A stretch of DNA of 64,000 nt. Source: Desemzia sp045528445. Lineage in GTDB: Bacteria; Bacillota; Bacilli; Lactobacillales; Carnobacteriaceae. Every line of letters begins with the position of its first letter. Position 1 is the first letter of the stretch. Where the stretch lies: contig NZ_JBGQQU010000007.1 in the NCBI RefSeq assembly GCF_045528445.1, positions 31,990 to 95,989 on the forward strand, in the 5' to 3' direction. Positions 25,605 to 34,735 of this stretch are shown here, one piece after another. A model generated the notes under the pieces. That model saw only the letters and a list, made by a program, of their open reading frames with translations. It searched no databases and had not been told where the DNA came from. Both the position numbers and the translations under genes were made by a program.

Positions 25605-26603
25605 TTAGTCTCTGCTGTCCACTTTTTCCAAAGACAAAATAATTTTCCCTGTGTTTTTATTGTCTTCCATATAGCGATGCGCATCCGCGGCTTCTTCAAA
25701 TGGAAATACACGATCAACAATCGGATGGATTTTGTCAGCTGTAAACAGCGGCAATGCCTTCTCTGCAAATTCATGCGTTAATTCAGCTTTGTATTCATCT
25801 GATCTTGGGGTCAATAATGTCCCTATCAGGGAAACCCGTTTACCTAATAACGCACCTAGATTGACGTTTTCAACCGTTGCGCCACCTAAAACACCAATTA
25901 AAATCCAACGGCCGTCTACTTTGATGGACTTCAGATTTTTCTCCCAGTAAGAAGCTCCGATAAAATCTAAAATCAAATCGACCCCTTTACCGTCTGTCAT
26001 TTCAAGAACACGTTCAGAAAAATCTTCTGTTTTGTAATTGATTGTTTCGTCTGCTCCCAACCTTTTACAAAAATCTAATTTTTCTGCTGAACCAGCTGTT
26101 GTGATTACTTTTGCGCCAGTCAGTTGTTTCGCCAATTGGACAGCAGCCGTTCCAACACCACTTCCGCCTGCATGAATCAATACAGTTTCTTCTTGTTTTA
26201 ATTCACCTAACCAATACAACGTTTGGTAAGCTGTTAAAAATACTTCTGGTATGGCTGTCCCTTCTTCAAAAGTAGTTTCATCCGGCAGTACAATCGCTCG
26301 TTCAGCTGGAACCGTTACGTATTCTGCATAACTTCCCTCGTTCACTAAACTAGCTACTCGAGTTCCAGGTGTAAACTCCTTATTCGAGCTGTTATTTTCT
26401 TCCACCACTCCCGCCATTTCAACACCTAAAATAGGATATGGCGGTTTCAATTGTTGATTTTCACGCTTCATAATATCTGTTCGATTGATAGCCGTTGCTT
26501 TTACTTTTACCAGTAATTCACCTTTTTGAGGCGTTGGTTTAGCGCGCTCTTCCATAATCAATTCTGCTGCACTTCCTGGTTTTTTCATGCTGACTGCTTT
26601 CAT
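25605..26603 (-). CDS. Quinone oxidoreductase-like NAD(P)H dehydrogenase (MDR family)
   Basis: 332 residues of the zinc-independent zeta-crystallin/PIG3 branch. N-terminal GroES-like domain (YPILGVEMAGVVEE) and Rossmann domain with VLIHAGGSGVGTAAVQLAK. Probably reduces quinones or alpha,beta-unsaturated carbonyls with NADPH. It sits between yabA and yabB, which are usually close together, so it looks like an insertion into the conserved block. Confidence 0.85.
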   Translation of the reverse strand: MKAVSMKKPGSAAELIMEERAKPTPQKGELLVKVKATAINRTDIMKRENQQLKPPYPILGVEMAGVVEENNSSNKEFTPGTRVASLVNEGSYAEYVTVPAERAIVLPDETTFEEGTAIPEVFLTAYQTLYWLGELKQEETVLIHAGGSGVGTAAVQLAKQLTGAKVITTAGSAEKLDFCKRLGADETINYKTEDFSERVLEMTDGKGVDLILDFIGASYWEKNLKSIKVDGRWILIGVLGGATVENVNLGALLGKRVSLIGTLLTPRSDEYKAELTHEFAEKALPLFTADKIHPIVDRVFPFEEAADAHRYMEDNKNTGKIILSLEKVDSRD

Positions 26604-26699
26604 AGATATCCCTCACTTTTCATCTTATCAAATACATCCACTATAACACGCTAACTTTCTTTTTTCTATTTAGAACTGATTACGCTTATACTTCAGAAA

Positions 26700-26760
26700 A
26701 ACAAAAAAATACTCAGCTTTTACTGGGCTCGTTCGACCAGCTTGGACTAAGTACTTTTAT
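26700..26760 (-). terminator. Terminator of the recR-to-yabA operon
   Basis: On the minus strand AGTACTTAG pairs with CTGAGTATT (wobbles) around a nested CTGG/CCAG hairpin, then seven T residues. Confidence 0.75.
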
Positions 26761-26770
26761 CGGATTCTTT

Positions 26771-27133
26771 TTAACGGCGTTCGCCATAAATCACATTTAA
26801 ACAAAACGCACAAGATTCATCATCGACTCTTCTTGAGCCATAGAATACGTTGCAGACATGAAAGCCGTCTTCATAGATTTTTTCAAGATTCAAACGAGAT
26901 TTTGACATTTCCGTCTCGGCTGGTTCTTTACTAGCATCTGGTTTTTCCAAATCTGTCAATCGATCTCTCAGATGTTGATTTTCAATCCGTAATGAAGCAT
27001 TTTCTTCAACCAATGCACCAATTTCATTTTTTAATTCTGAAATTCGATTCAACGCTTGGCCCGCATCATTCTCTAAACGATTGAAACTATCAAACAAAGT
27101 TTTTTTGTCCATCTTTTCACCCACGCTTATCAT
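26771..27133 (-). CDS. yabA: DNA replication initiation control protein YabA
   Basis: 120 residues. An N-terminal leucine-zipper-like coiled coil (residues about 10-60, SELKNEIGALVEENASLRIE) tetramerises, a linker follows, and the C-terminal zinc module uses His-Cys-Cys-Cys (HVCNVFYG...CAFC). YabA tethers DnaA and DnaN to restrain initiation. The ATG at 27133 has a strong AAGGAGG site. An internal ATG at 27112 (MDKKTLFDS) matches the usual family N-terminus and may be the real start. Confidence 0.92.
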   Translation of the reverse strand: MISVGEKMDKKTLFDSFNRLENDAGQALNRISELKNEIGALVEENASLRIENQHLRDRLTDLEKPDASKEPAETEMSKSRLNLEKIYEDGFHVCNVFYGSRRVDDESCAFCLNVIYGERR

Positions 27134-27180
27134 TGATCCTCCTTCAAAACAGAACGTTTCTTGTTCTATTCATTACTTTT

Positions 27181-28158
27181 TTACCGCGATTTTGCTGGCA
27201 AACGTGATGCGTCATTCATTAAACGAATCGCTAATTGCTCAAATATACCTTGAGCGTTGACGTTGCTTTCTAATTTTTTCTGGCTGGCTAAGATTTCTTC
27301 TATTGATGAAATAATGATCTTAGATGATTTATTATCCACGAATTGAGTCAATTCTTCTTGGTAGCGAGGAAAAGCAAGTCGAGAGGCCTCTGCATCGTAA
27401 GCTAGTCTTAATGCATCTCGGTAAATGAGCAGTAACAGTTCTAAAGCTAATTGGTACTGACTGCGTTCTTTAAAATGATTCATGATTGTCGTTTGAACAA
27501 AGACAAAACTCTGCTTATCTTTTTTAGCAATTTTCAAGAACCATTTCCATATGACTGGATGTGCATCCATGAACCATTCATCTTGACTCATTTCGTGAGC
27601 TTTCGCAATGTCATTGGTCAAATGTACCAGCAATGCTGCCTGGTTTTTGGATACCCCTTTATCTTCTAACTCTTGTTGCAAGATGTCTTTTGGAAGCGGA
27701 GAAAAGTGAATCAACTGACAACGGGATAAAATGGTCGGCAGGATCCGCTGCTTGGCAGTAGTCAATAAAAAGGCTGTCACATTTCCGCTAGGCTCTTCTA
27801 AAAACTTCAATAAGCTGTTCGCTGCACCCACTGTCATTTTTTCCACATCGCTGACAATAAAAACTTTCTGATTTCCTTCTACACCGCTTTTCCCAAATTC
27901 AGACTTCAAATAACGAATTTGTTCTACCTTGATCGATAGACCTTCTGGCTCAACTTCCACCACATCCGGGTGGTGCTGCTCAAATACTCTCGTACAATTT
28001 TGACACGTCGTACAAGGTATTCCATTTTGTTTATTTGGGCAAAAAAGCCCCGCAGCAATCCATAAGGCCAGCTCTTTCTTTCCCGTACCTTTTGCTCCTT
28101 CAAAAAGATAAGCATGAGCCAGCTTGTTGTGCTGCATTTTTTGCTGAAACTGCTGCAT
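27181..28158 (-). CDS. holB: DNA polymerase III delta' subunit
   Basis: A clamp-loader subunit of at least 325 residues. AAA+ fold with P-loop-like GAKGTGKKE, a four-cysteine zinc module (CPNKQNGIPCTTCQNC), the SRC sensor region ILSRCQLIHF and a C-terminal helical domain. The first ATG (28158) has no ribosome site. In-frame codons upstream to a TAA at 28209-28207 encode family-like IENRINRLQPVL, and an AAGGT lies before an ATC codon at 28194, so translation may begin at a non-ATG codon (see findings). Confidence 0.9.
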   Translation of the reverse strand: MQQFQQKMQHNKLAHAYLFEGAKGTGKKELALWIAAGLFCPNKQNGIPCTTCQNCTRVFEQHHPDVVEVEPEGLSIKVEQIRYLKSEFGKSGVEGNQKVFIVSDVEKMTVGAANSLLKFLEEPSGNVTAFLLTTAKQRILPTILSRCQLIHFSPLPKDILQQELEDKGVSKNQAALLVHLTNDIAKAHEMSQDEWFMDAHPVIWKWFLKIAKKDKQSFVFVQTTIMNHFKERSQYQLALELLLLIYRDALRLAYDAEASRLAFPRYQEELTQFVDNKSSKIIISSIEEILASQKKLESNVNAQGIFEQLAIRLMNDASRLPAKSR

Positions 28159-28249
28159 GAGTACAGGTTGGAGCCGATTTATTCTATTTTCGATTAGATC
28201 ACGACCTTACTGTTCACTTTTGCTGTATTTAGGTTTCTTTCCATCCTCA

Positions 28250-28579
28250 TTAGAAACGTTCAAATTGTTCGATCGGCATCACGAACACCGTAGCTCCACC
28301 GACTTCTACTTCAACTGGATAAGGAAAACTAGTCTCCATTGAAACATCAAAACTGGTTGGAGGAAGCATGTATTGTTCTCTTGCAGAACAATTTTCGCGA
28401 ATAATGTCCAATACCTCATCCACTCTTGCTTCTTCTACCCCAACAATAAACGTAGTATTTCCAGCTTTTAAAAAGCCGCCAGTTGTAGACAATTTCGTTG
28501 CACGAATCCCTTTATCTACAAATACATTTGATAAACGGTTTCCATCTTTATCTTGAACGATCGCTAAAATAAGTTTCAT
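28250..28579 (-). CDS. darA: Cyclic di-AMP receptor DarA/PstA (YaaQ)
   Basis: 109 residues of PII-like fold. Conserved segments MKLILAIVQDKDGNRL, IRATKLSTTGGFLKAGNTTF and the large T-loop region match DarA. It binds c-di-AMP as a trimer; the downstream partner is unknown. Lies between tmk and holB; yaaR, present here in Bacillus, is absent. Confidence 0.93.
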   Translation of the reverse strand: MKLILAIVQDKDGNRLSNVFVDKGIRATKLSTTGGFLKAGNTTFIVGVEEARVDEVLDIIRENCSAREQYMLPPTSFDVSMETSFPYPVEVEVGGATVFVMPIEQFERF

Positions 28580-28592
28580 CAGTAACCCTCTC

Positions 28593-29243
28593 CTACTCTA
28601 TCTTAAAATGGTTAGTTATTTTTTCTATAATGGTATTATAGCAAACCTCAACAACTTGGTTTAGTTCTTGATCAGCATCGATCATTGTGATTCTCTCGGG
28701 ATTTAAGTCGGCAAGCTTCAGATAAGCTTCACGAACTTTTTCGTGAAATTCTAATTTTTCTTGGTCCAAACGGTCAAATTGACGTTCTTCTTTTCCTTTA
28801 TGGATCCGCTCTAAACCAACCTCAGCTTCAATATCTAAATAAAGGGTAAAGTCAGGCTCAATATCATTTGTCGCAAATCGATTGATTGAAGCAACTTCTT
28901 CCATTCCGATTCCACGAGCATAACCTTGATAAGCAAGAGAGCTGTCTACGAAACGATCACACAAAACAATTTCATTTCGTTCCAAGGCTGGAAGAATCTT
29001 TTCCGTTAAATGTTGTCTTCTGCCCGCAGCGTATAACAATGCTTCCGTTCGAATATCCATTTCTGTGTGTTCAGGGTCTAAAATAAGCTCTCGAATTTTT
29101 TCAGCGATCCGACTGCCGCCTGGTTCTCTTGTAGACAATATGTGCTGCTCCAAAGTTTGTTCTAATCTTGGAAGCAATTCCTTAATGACACTCGTTTTGC
29201 CAGCCCCATCCGGACCTTCTATGGTAATAAAGATTCCCTTCAA
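28593..29243 (-). CDS. tmk: Thymidylate kinase
   Basis: Phosphorylates dTMP to dTDP. 216 residues: P-loop EGPDGAGKTS, DR motif LCDRFVDSSLAYQGYARG, and the LID region around KEERQFDRL. Lies 13 bp upstream of darA in the same operon. Confidence 0.97.
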   Translation of the reverse strand: MKGIFITIEGPDGAGKTSVIKELLPRLEQTLEQHILSTREPGGSRIAEKIRELILDPEHTEMDIRTEALLYAAGRRQHLTEKILPALERNEIVLCDRFVDSSLAYQGYARGIGMEEVASINRFATNDIEPDFTLYLDIEAEVGLERIHKGKEERQFDRLDQEKLEFHEKVREAYLKLADLNPERITMIDADQELNQVVEVCYNTIIEKITNHFKIE

Positions 29244-29303
29244 CTTTAAAAACCCCTCAATCTTTTATCTTATTATCATTATACTGTATCTAAGCGTTTC
29301 AGT

Positions 29304-30737
29304 CTAACTGAATTCTTTGACAGAATAAATAGATAGACAATTATTTTTGTCTAGTCCCACAACGCGGTGTTTTTTATCTAAACTCATCTGCAAACTGACA
29401 ATATCCGCTGACAGAATCCTTTGTCCTTTCAATACTAACGGAATCCCTGGAGGATACGGCGTAATATTTTGAGCAGCAATTTCGCCTTCACTTTCTGCTA
29501 AAGGTACTTTTTTTACAGCAGCTTTTTTCTGCTTCGCATACCCCATCTCTAAACTAGTTAACACGGGATAGTCAAAGTTCTGCTCCATTTTTTGCGCCTT
29601 TTCGTTAGGCACTCCTCGCGGCAAATGGAGTTCTTGAGTTGTTTTCAAAGAAACTTCGTCAGCTTTCAATAGTGGAAAAGTCAATAAAACAGCTTCAGGA
29701 TCATTTTTTTCTGGATAAAGCCCTTGTTCTTCCAACAGCTGCGCCAACTGATCCCCGTTATGGTCAGGCCAGTGTACTCTTCCTTTTAGAGGATCATCGC
29801 TTTGCCAAAACTCCAATCCGCTTTCTTTGAACAACTCAATCCACCGATTGCGAGAAGCAAATGTCTCTTGCAAATCTTCTGCTGTAAATTGCGACAAGAA
29901 ATAGCGAGCGTATTCCAGGCTTTGCATCAATAAATAAGAGGGGCTGCTCGACTGCAGCATATGCAAATAATGCTTTATATTTTGGTGTATTTGCTTAGGA
30001 AGCTGTTTTCCAATGTGCAAATATCCTGTTTGCGTTAGGGCAGGCAGCATCTTATGAGCAGACTGCACTACCACGTCTGCCTCTTGGTCTAATGCAGAAA
30101 GCGGGAATGGTGCACCTAGCGTGAAGTGAGCACCATGCGCTTCATCTACCAATACGATCGCTCCTTGCTGATGAGCGTAATCCATTACCTCTTTCAATTC
30201 AGCAGTTTGGCCATTATAAGAAGGATACGTCAAAATAAGTGCTTTTATGGAATCCGCTTTTTCAAATCCTGAGCGAATGTGAAGAAAGTCCCAACCTACA
30301 GCTTCCTTTTTCTCCGCTTGATAAGTAGGGGTAATAAAAATAGGTTCAGCCTCTGCCAACTCTAAAGCATGAATAACCGACTGGTGGCAGGAGCGATCGA
30401 CCAATACCGCATCCCCTCTCGATATTGTTCCTAAAACCATCGCCAAATTTCCTACAGTAGAGCCGTTGATCAAATAGTAGCTTTGCTCGCTGTTATAGAA
30501 ATCTGTCAGCAAATCCTGACTTTCTTTCAATACGCCCTCTGCTTCGTGCAAATAGTCCAAGCCGGATACTTCGGTTTGATCCATTGCCAATACCTGCTTC
30601 ATGCAAGATTCCGCAGGCCAATTTACCCCATTCTTGTGTCCAGGAACATGAAAAGAAACTTTTTCCTGTTGGAGATGACTTTGCAATGCACAAAAAAGAG
30701 GACGGCGTTGTTGTTGAATACGTTTCTCTTGCTTCAC
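29304..30737 (-). CDS. Orn/Lys/Arg decarboxylase-family PLP enzyme (YaaO-like)
   Basis: 477 residues of aminotransferase fold type I. Motifs FHVPGHKNG, LVDRSCHQS, VDEAHGAHF and the PLP lysine in SAHKMLPALTQTGYL are intact; the C-terminal decarboxylase domain follows from about residue 340. Relatives decarboxylate arginine, lysine or ornithine; the substrate is not assigned. The start is GTG at 30737, 9 nt after AAGGAGG; an upstream in-frame GTG overlaps that site. Position between yaaL and tmk is conserved. Confidence 0.88.
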   Translation of the reverse strand: MKQEKRIQQQRRPLFCALQSHLQQEKVSFHVPGHKNGVNWPAESCMKQVLAMDQTEVSGLDYLHEAEGVLKESQDLLTDFYNSEQSYYLINGSTVGNLAMVLGTISRGDAVLVDRSCHQSVIHALELAEAEPIFITPTYQAEKKEAVGWDFLHIRSGFEKADSIKALILTYPSYNGQTAELKEVMDYAHQQGAIVLVDEAHGAHFTLGAPFPLSALDQEADVVVQSAHKMLPALTQTGYLHIGKQLPKQIHQNIKHYLHMLQSSSPSYLLMQSLEYARYFLSQFTAEDLQETFASRNRWIELFKESGLEFWQSDDPLKGRVHWPDHNGDQLAQLLEEQGLYPEKNDPEAVLLTFPLLKADEVSLKTTQELHLPRGVPNEKAQKMEQNFDYPVLTSLEMGYAKQKKAAVKKVPLAESEGEIAAQNITPYPPGIPLVLKGQRILSADIVSLQMSLDKKHRVVGLDKNNCLSIYSVKEFS

Positions 30738-30770
30738 AACTTTCACCCTCCTTATTTTTTCTTATTCTAT

Positions 30771-31001
30771 TTAGTATTTCCCTGTCAAATCGCCTTTGAT
30801 TTTACGTTCTCTGGCTTCTTTGAACAGGTAAAAATATTTCGCTTCCGCCAATTTAGTTTGCGCGAATAATTGCCCATCTTTCTCAATAGAAGAACGTTCG
30901 ATTCTTTTAGACATCTCCCAATCTTCTCTCAACTTTTTCATTAGGAGCAATAAAGAATCATCGTATTCTTTGCGTAATCGATATTTTTTCTTCCATCCCA
31001 T
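30771..31001 (-). CDS. YaaL family protein (DUF2508)
   Basis: A 76-residue, highly charged helical protein (GWKKKYRLRKEYDDSLLLLM...AEAKYFYLFKEAR) matching the YaaL family of unknown function, found downstream of recR in Firmicutes. The intervening 293 bp hold the foldback repeats. Confidence 0.85.
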   Translation of the reverse strand: MGWKKKYRLRKEYDDSLLLLMKKLREDWEMSKRIERSSIEKDGQLFAQTKLAEAKYFYLFKEARERKIKGDLTGKY

Positions 31002-31033
31002 TTTATTTCCAACTTTCTGAACAAATCAAGGGT

Positions 31034-31294
31034 TGACTCTGCTTTTTAGACGCGTTGCGCAAGGCAGACTCTCTATGATTTCATTTTCTCTTTTTGTTGG
31101 GAAAAACCACCCAACTAAAAGAGAAAAGTAAACTCTATGAGAGTCTAAACGCCCAACTCCACGCTCTGCTCTTTAGACGAGCTACGCAGAGCAGGATTCC
31201 TATGATTTCGATTTTTTCTTTTTATTGGGAAAAACACCCAATGAAAAGAAAAAAGTCGAACTCTACGGAACCCTAAGCGCTCTGCTCCGCTCTC
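31034..31294. repeat. Tandem pair of long foldback units between recR and yaaL
   Basis: Units begin CTCTGC at 31037, 31164 and (partial) 31280, giving periods of 127 and 116 bp. Each centres on a long hairpin: in unit 1 TTTTGTTGGG pairs with CCCAACTAAAA, in unit 2 TTTTATTGGG pairs with CCCAATGAAAA, extended by complementary T/C- and A/G-rich arms. Flanking stems GACTCTC/GAGAGTC (unit 1) and GGATTCC/GGAACCC (unit 2) close the structure. Compensatory G-C/A-T differences support conserved pairing. Confidence 0.7.
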
Positions 31295-31891
31295 TTATAT
31301 TTCGCGGCGTCCTTCTACGGCTTTCATTAACGTGATTTCATCGGCGTATTCGATATCGCTGCCGACAGATAATCCATGAGCCAATCGGGTAACTTTGATA
31401 CCGGCCGGTTTGATCAAACGCGACAAGTAAGTGGCTGTCGCTTCTCCTTCAGCGGTGGCGTTGGTAGCCAAAATCACTTCCTGTACTTCATCAGACTGCA
31501 GTCTCTTCAATAAAGAAGGGATATTGATATCTTCAGGGCCTGTCCCTTCGATAGGAGATAAAATACCATGCAATACATGGTACAAACCATTGTAGTCTCT
31601 TACCTTTTCAATTGAGATCACATCTTTTGCATCTTCCACAACTAAAATCATGCTGCGATCACGAGCTTTATCCTGGCAAATCTCACAAGGATCTCCTTGA
31701 GTGATATGCCCACAAATAGAACAATAGTGCAAATCACGTTTAGCGCTGATCAAAGCTTTTGCAAAATCAGTGACGTCATCTTCATTCATTGAAAGAGTGT
31801 AAAAAGCTAATCGAGCAGCTGTTTTCGCACCAATTCCGGGTAATTTCATAAAACTATCCATTAATTTTGATATCGGTTCAGGATATTGCAT
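31295..31891 (-). CDS. recR: Recombination mediator RecR
   Basis: A 198-residue RecF-pathway protein that loads RecA at SSB-coated gaps with RecO. HhH region LPGIGAKTAARLAF, four-cysteine zinc finger CSICGHITQGDPCEIC and Toprim domain (LVVEDAKDVISIE). The start MQYPEPISKL at 31891 matches the family and follows AGGAAGG; six extra upstream codons are rejected. Lies 93 bp downstream of ybaB. Confidence 0.97.
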   Translation of the reverse strand: MQYPEPISKLMDSFMKLPGIGAKTAARLAFYTLSMNEDDVTDFAKALISAKRDLHYCSICGHITQGDPCEICQDKARDRSMILVVEDAKDVISIEKVRDYNGLYHVLHGILSPIEGTGPEDINIPSLLKRLQSDEVQEVILATNATAEGEATATYLSRLIKPAGIKVTRLAHGLSVGSDIEYADEITLMKAVEGRREI

Positions 31892-31984
31892 GTCCATTTC
31901 CTTCCTCATTTACAAACTTTTGTTTCCTTTAAAAAAGGGATCCCGCAACGGCATCCCATTTCCTGCTTCATTTTAATCTTGCTG

Positions 31985-32299
31985 TTAGAATCCTGGCATA
32001 CCTTTAGTGTACTTGCCCATAGAAGCTTCTGTTTGAGCTTCGATCTTAGCCAAAGCATCGTTTGTAGCTAATAAGATTAAATCTCCCAAAATTTCGCTGT
32101 CTTCAGGATCAATCACTTCTGGGTCAATTGAAATACCCGTCATTTTTTTGTCTCCCGTAAAGGTTACTTTTACTAAGTCCCCATTTGCAGAACCCACAAA
32201 CTCTGTAGCGTTCAATTCCTCTTGAGCTTGTTGCATTTCTTTTTGCATCTTTTGCATTTTTTTCATCATACCTTGCATATTTCCCATTCCACCGCGCAT
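31985..32299 (-). CDS. YbaB/EbfC family nucleoid-associated protein
   Basis: 104 residues. A methionine/lysine-rich N-terminal helix (MQGMMKKMQKMQKEMQQAQ) is followed by the small beta domain with VKVTFTGDKKMTGISIDPE. Dimeric DNA-binding protein in the conserved dnaX-ybaB-recR operon; its exact role is unclear. Confidence 0.95.
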   Translation of the reverse strand: MRGGMGNMQGMMKKMQKMQKEMQQAQEELNATEFVGSANGDLVKVTFTGDKKMTGISIDPEVIDPEDSEILGDLILLATNDALAKIEAQTEASMGKYTKGMPGF

Positions 32300-32320
32300 A
32301 TTAAAACTTCCTCTCTTATT

Positions 32321-34171
32321 TTAATCGTTTCGAACTTCGACGATGTCAGCACCGAACATTTGCATCGCTTGGCTGACGATTGGATCCTCTTTTTTTTCTG
32401 TTGTTTCTTCCATTTCTTCCTCATCCGTTGGAATCAATTGGTCTAAACTTTCCCAGTCACCATGGTTTCCACTATGAACAGGCGAATTTCCACTCGCTTT
32501 TTCTGTGTTTGGACTTGGTTGAGCAGGAGCTGCTTTTTTTGCTTTCATTTTATCTTTGTTCTGTTTGATATAGGTACTTCTTATCGTAGGCCATTGTTCA
32601 GCCGGCACGCAGATCATTTGCGGCGAGTGGCCAATCAATCGACGTAAATACTCACTGACAGCTTCAATTAATTCGCTGTCGTCAGTAGCCTTTTGACACA
32701 AAATATCATATTCAAATGAAACAATCAAACCATTTGGACTAGCTGCAACTGGTGTAGAAGCTTTCATTACCGCACGTTGCGTTACTGACAACATATTTAA
32801 CAAATCTGGCCAGACGTCTTTTAGTTGGACCAGATCGCCCTTGGTTGCTACTTCCAGTACTTTATAGATGGCTGTCGAATTGGGTTTGAAAGCTCCTTTG
32901 ATAGGGGCTTTCGGTTTTTTCTTCGCTTTTTCGACTGGTTGTCCAGAGCCGTTTGCCAGAATGTCCTGCATTTTCTTTTTCATTTGTGCTAATTCGGCTT
33001 CTAATTCTGACATTCGCGGACTATCAGCAGCTGTTTCCATATTAGCTGCTGGTGCTTGTCCCAGATTAGGATTTGCGGTTGGCATTGCACGAAGCTGCGT
33101 TAATTTGACCGTTGCTACTTCAATGTAGACATCTGCATGACTCGTTAAGCGCATTTCACGTTGTGTTTCATTTAGCGTTGAGATCACTTCATAAAGCACA
33201 TGCGAATCGATTGTTTTGCTTAACTCCATAAAATGCTCGTCTACATGAGCACTTTCCAAGATATCGGCTTTTTGCGGAGCTTGCTGGTAGACCAGCAAAT
33301 CTCGACTGAACAGGATAATGTCCTCTACAAAGCGAGCCACATCTTTTCCTTCAGCAAGGATCTCTTGTACTAAGGACAACCCTTTTTCCGTATTGTGCTG
33401 AGTAATCGCATTGAAGAATTCAACCAACCGCTCTTGTGTCAAGCTGCCGGTAACAGCCATTGCATTTTCCATAGTGACAACATCGTCGCCAAATGAAATG
33501 GCCTGATCAAGAATACTCAATGCGTCACGCATTCCGCCCTCTGCTGCTCGGGCAATGACTTTCAGGGAATCTTCTTCAAAACCGATATTTTCCTGACCCA
33601 GAATATATTCCATTCGGTCACAAATATCTCTGACGGAGATTCGTTTAAAGTCAAACCGCTGTGTCCGTGAAATAATCGTTAATGGAATCTTATGCGGTTC
33701 GGTTGTTGCTAAAATAAACACTACATTTTTAGGCGGTTCCTCCAAAGTTTTCAGCAAAGCATTGAAGGCACCCGTTGAGAGCATATGCACCTCATCGATA
33801 ATGTAAACTTTGTATTCTGCTTGTGTCGGTGCGTATTTGGCCTTGTCTCGGATGTCGCGGATTTCTTCGACACCGTTGTTGCTGGCTGCATCGATTTCAA
33901 TAACATCATTTAATTGCCCCGTCGTGATCGCTTTACAGGTATCACATTCGTTACACGGTTCTCCATCTGATAAATTAGGACAGTTGATCGCTTTTGCAAA
34001 AATCTTTGCTGCACTCGTTTTTCCTGTACCACGAGGGCCAGTAAAAAGATAAGCATGACTCGTCTTTTCTTGAATCAAAGCATTTCTAAGTGTTTGAGTG
34101 ATAGCCTTTTGTCCTGCAATATCTTGAAACCGCTGTGGACGCCACACTCGATAAAGTGCTTGATAACTCAT
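32321..34171 (-). CDS. dnaX: DNA polymerase III subunit gamma/tau
   Basis: 616 residues. AAA+ clamp-loader ATPase: P-loop GPRGTGKTSAAK, zinc module CPNLSDGEPCNECDTC, Walker B YIIDEVHML, sensor ISRTQRFDFKRI. The collar domain runs to about 370 and the tau-specific C-terminal domains, which contact the polymerase and helicase, end at 616. A short A6 run at 32911-32926 does not form a canonical dnaX slippery heptamer in frame. First gene of the operon; the SRP RNA lies upstream. Confidence 0.96.
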   Translation of the reverse strand: MSYQALYRVWRPQRFQDIAGQKAITQTLRNALIQEKTSHAYLFTGPRGTGKTSAAKIFAKAINCPNLSDGEPCNECDTCKAITTGQLNDVIEIDAASNNGVEEIRDIRDKAKYAPTQAEYKVYIIDEVHMLSTGAFNALLKTLEEPPKNVVFILATTEPHKIPLTIISRTQRFDFKRISVRDICDRMEYILGQENIGFEEDSLKVIARAAEGGMRDALSILDQAISFGDDVVTMENAMAVTGSLTQERLVEFFNAITQHNTEKGLSLVQEILAEGKDVARFVEDIILFSRDLLVYQQAPQKADILESAHVDEHFMELSKTIDSHVLYEVISTLNETQREMRLTSHADVYIEVATVKLTQLRAMPTANPNLGQAPAANMETAADSPRMSELEAELAQMKKKMQDILANGSGQPVEKAKKKPKAPIKGAFKPNSTAIYKVLEVATKGDLVQLKDVWPDLLNMLSVTQRAVMKASTPVAASPNGLIVSFEYDILCQKATDDSELIEAVSEYLRRLIGHSPQMICVPAEQWPTIRSTYIKQNKDKMKAKKAAPAQPSPNTEKASGNSPVHSGNHGDWESLDQLIPTDEEEMEETTEKKEDPIVSQAMQMFGADIVEVRND

Positions 34172-34403
34172 CTTGCTTCTCCCTTCCTTTAACCACTGTA
34201 CTAGATATTATTATACGGTAAATCGGAGCAAATTTAAACCATTCATGAGACTGTTTTTAAAAGGTTTACGATTTCCCGATACAAACCTATACTCTATAAT
34301 CATTCAACCTTTTTAACCGTAGCCAAATACACTTCACGTTCCAAATACAGAGGGCAAGTATCACCTTCTTTAGAAATAGTAATCGGTTCTTTTGTTTAGC
34401 TTG

Positions 34404-34625
34404 CATAGTTAACAATCCACTATAAAAATTCGATTTTTTTATGAGATAGGGAACTGATAGTTAACATTACAACTTCGTAATTCTCTCTAATTGCGAGATA
34501 GAGGACCGTTAACTCATATTTCAATTCACTTATCCGCTCCAATTGTGAAGTAGAGGCTCATTAGCTCACATTTCAACTCGTTTATCCACTCCAATTGTGA
34601 AGTAGAGGCTCGATAACTATAAAAC
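34404..34625. repeat. Tandem repeat array, 52-bp units
   Basis: Units at 34456-34507, 34508-34559 and 34560-34611 are exactly 52 bp; the last two are nearly identical (CTCCAATTGTGAAGTAGAGG). A degenerate unit precedes and a truncated one follows. Blocks TTAGCTCACATTT and CCAATTGTGAAGTAGA echo the array at 11392-11640. The rest of 34172-34670 holds no supported gene. Confidence 0.75.
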
Positions 34626-34670
34626 TTTACCACTCGAGGGTATTTTGATAAAGGCAACTATATTGGAACG

Positions 34671-34700
34671 AAAAAAACCAGCCGCATGAACGACTGGTGT
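34671..34700 (-). terminator. Terminator downstream of the SRP RNA
   Basis: On the minus strand ACCAG and CG pair with CG and CTGGT around a short loop, then seven T residues. Confidence 0.75.
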
Positions 34701-34735
34701 TATGTTATAATATCCAATTTTTTTGAAAATTATTC

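Noticed and set aside
32911..32926. Possible programmed frameshift in dnaX
   Set aside because: The A6 run reads AAG-AAA-AAA-CCG and does not give the A-AAA-AAG type heptamer in the needed frame, and no stimulatory hairpin is obvious.
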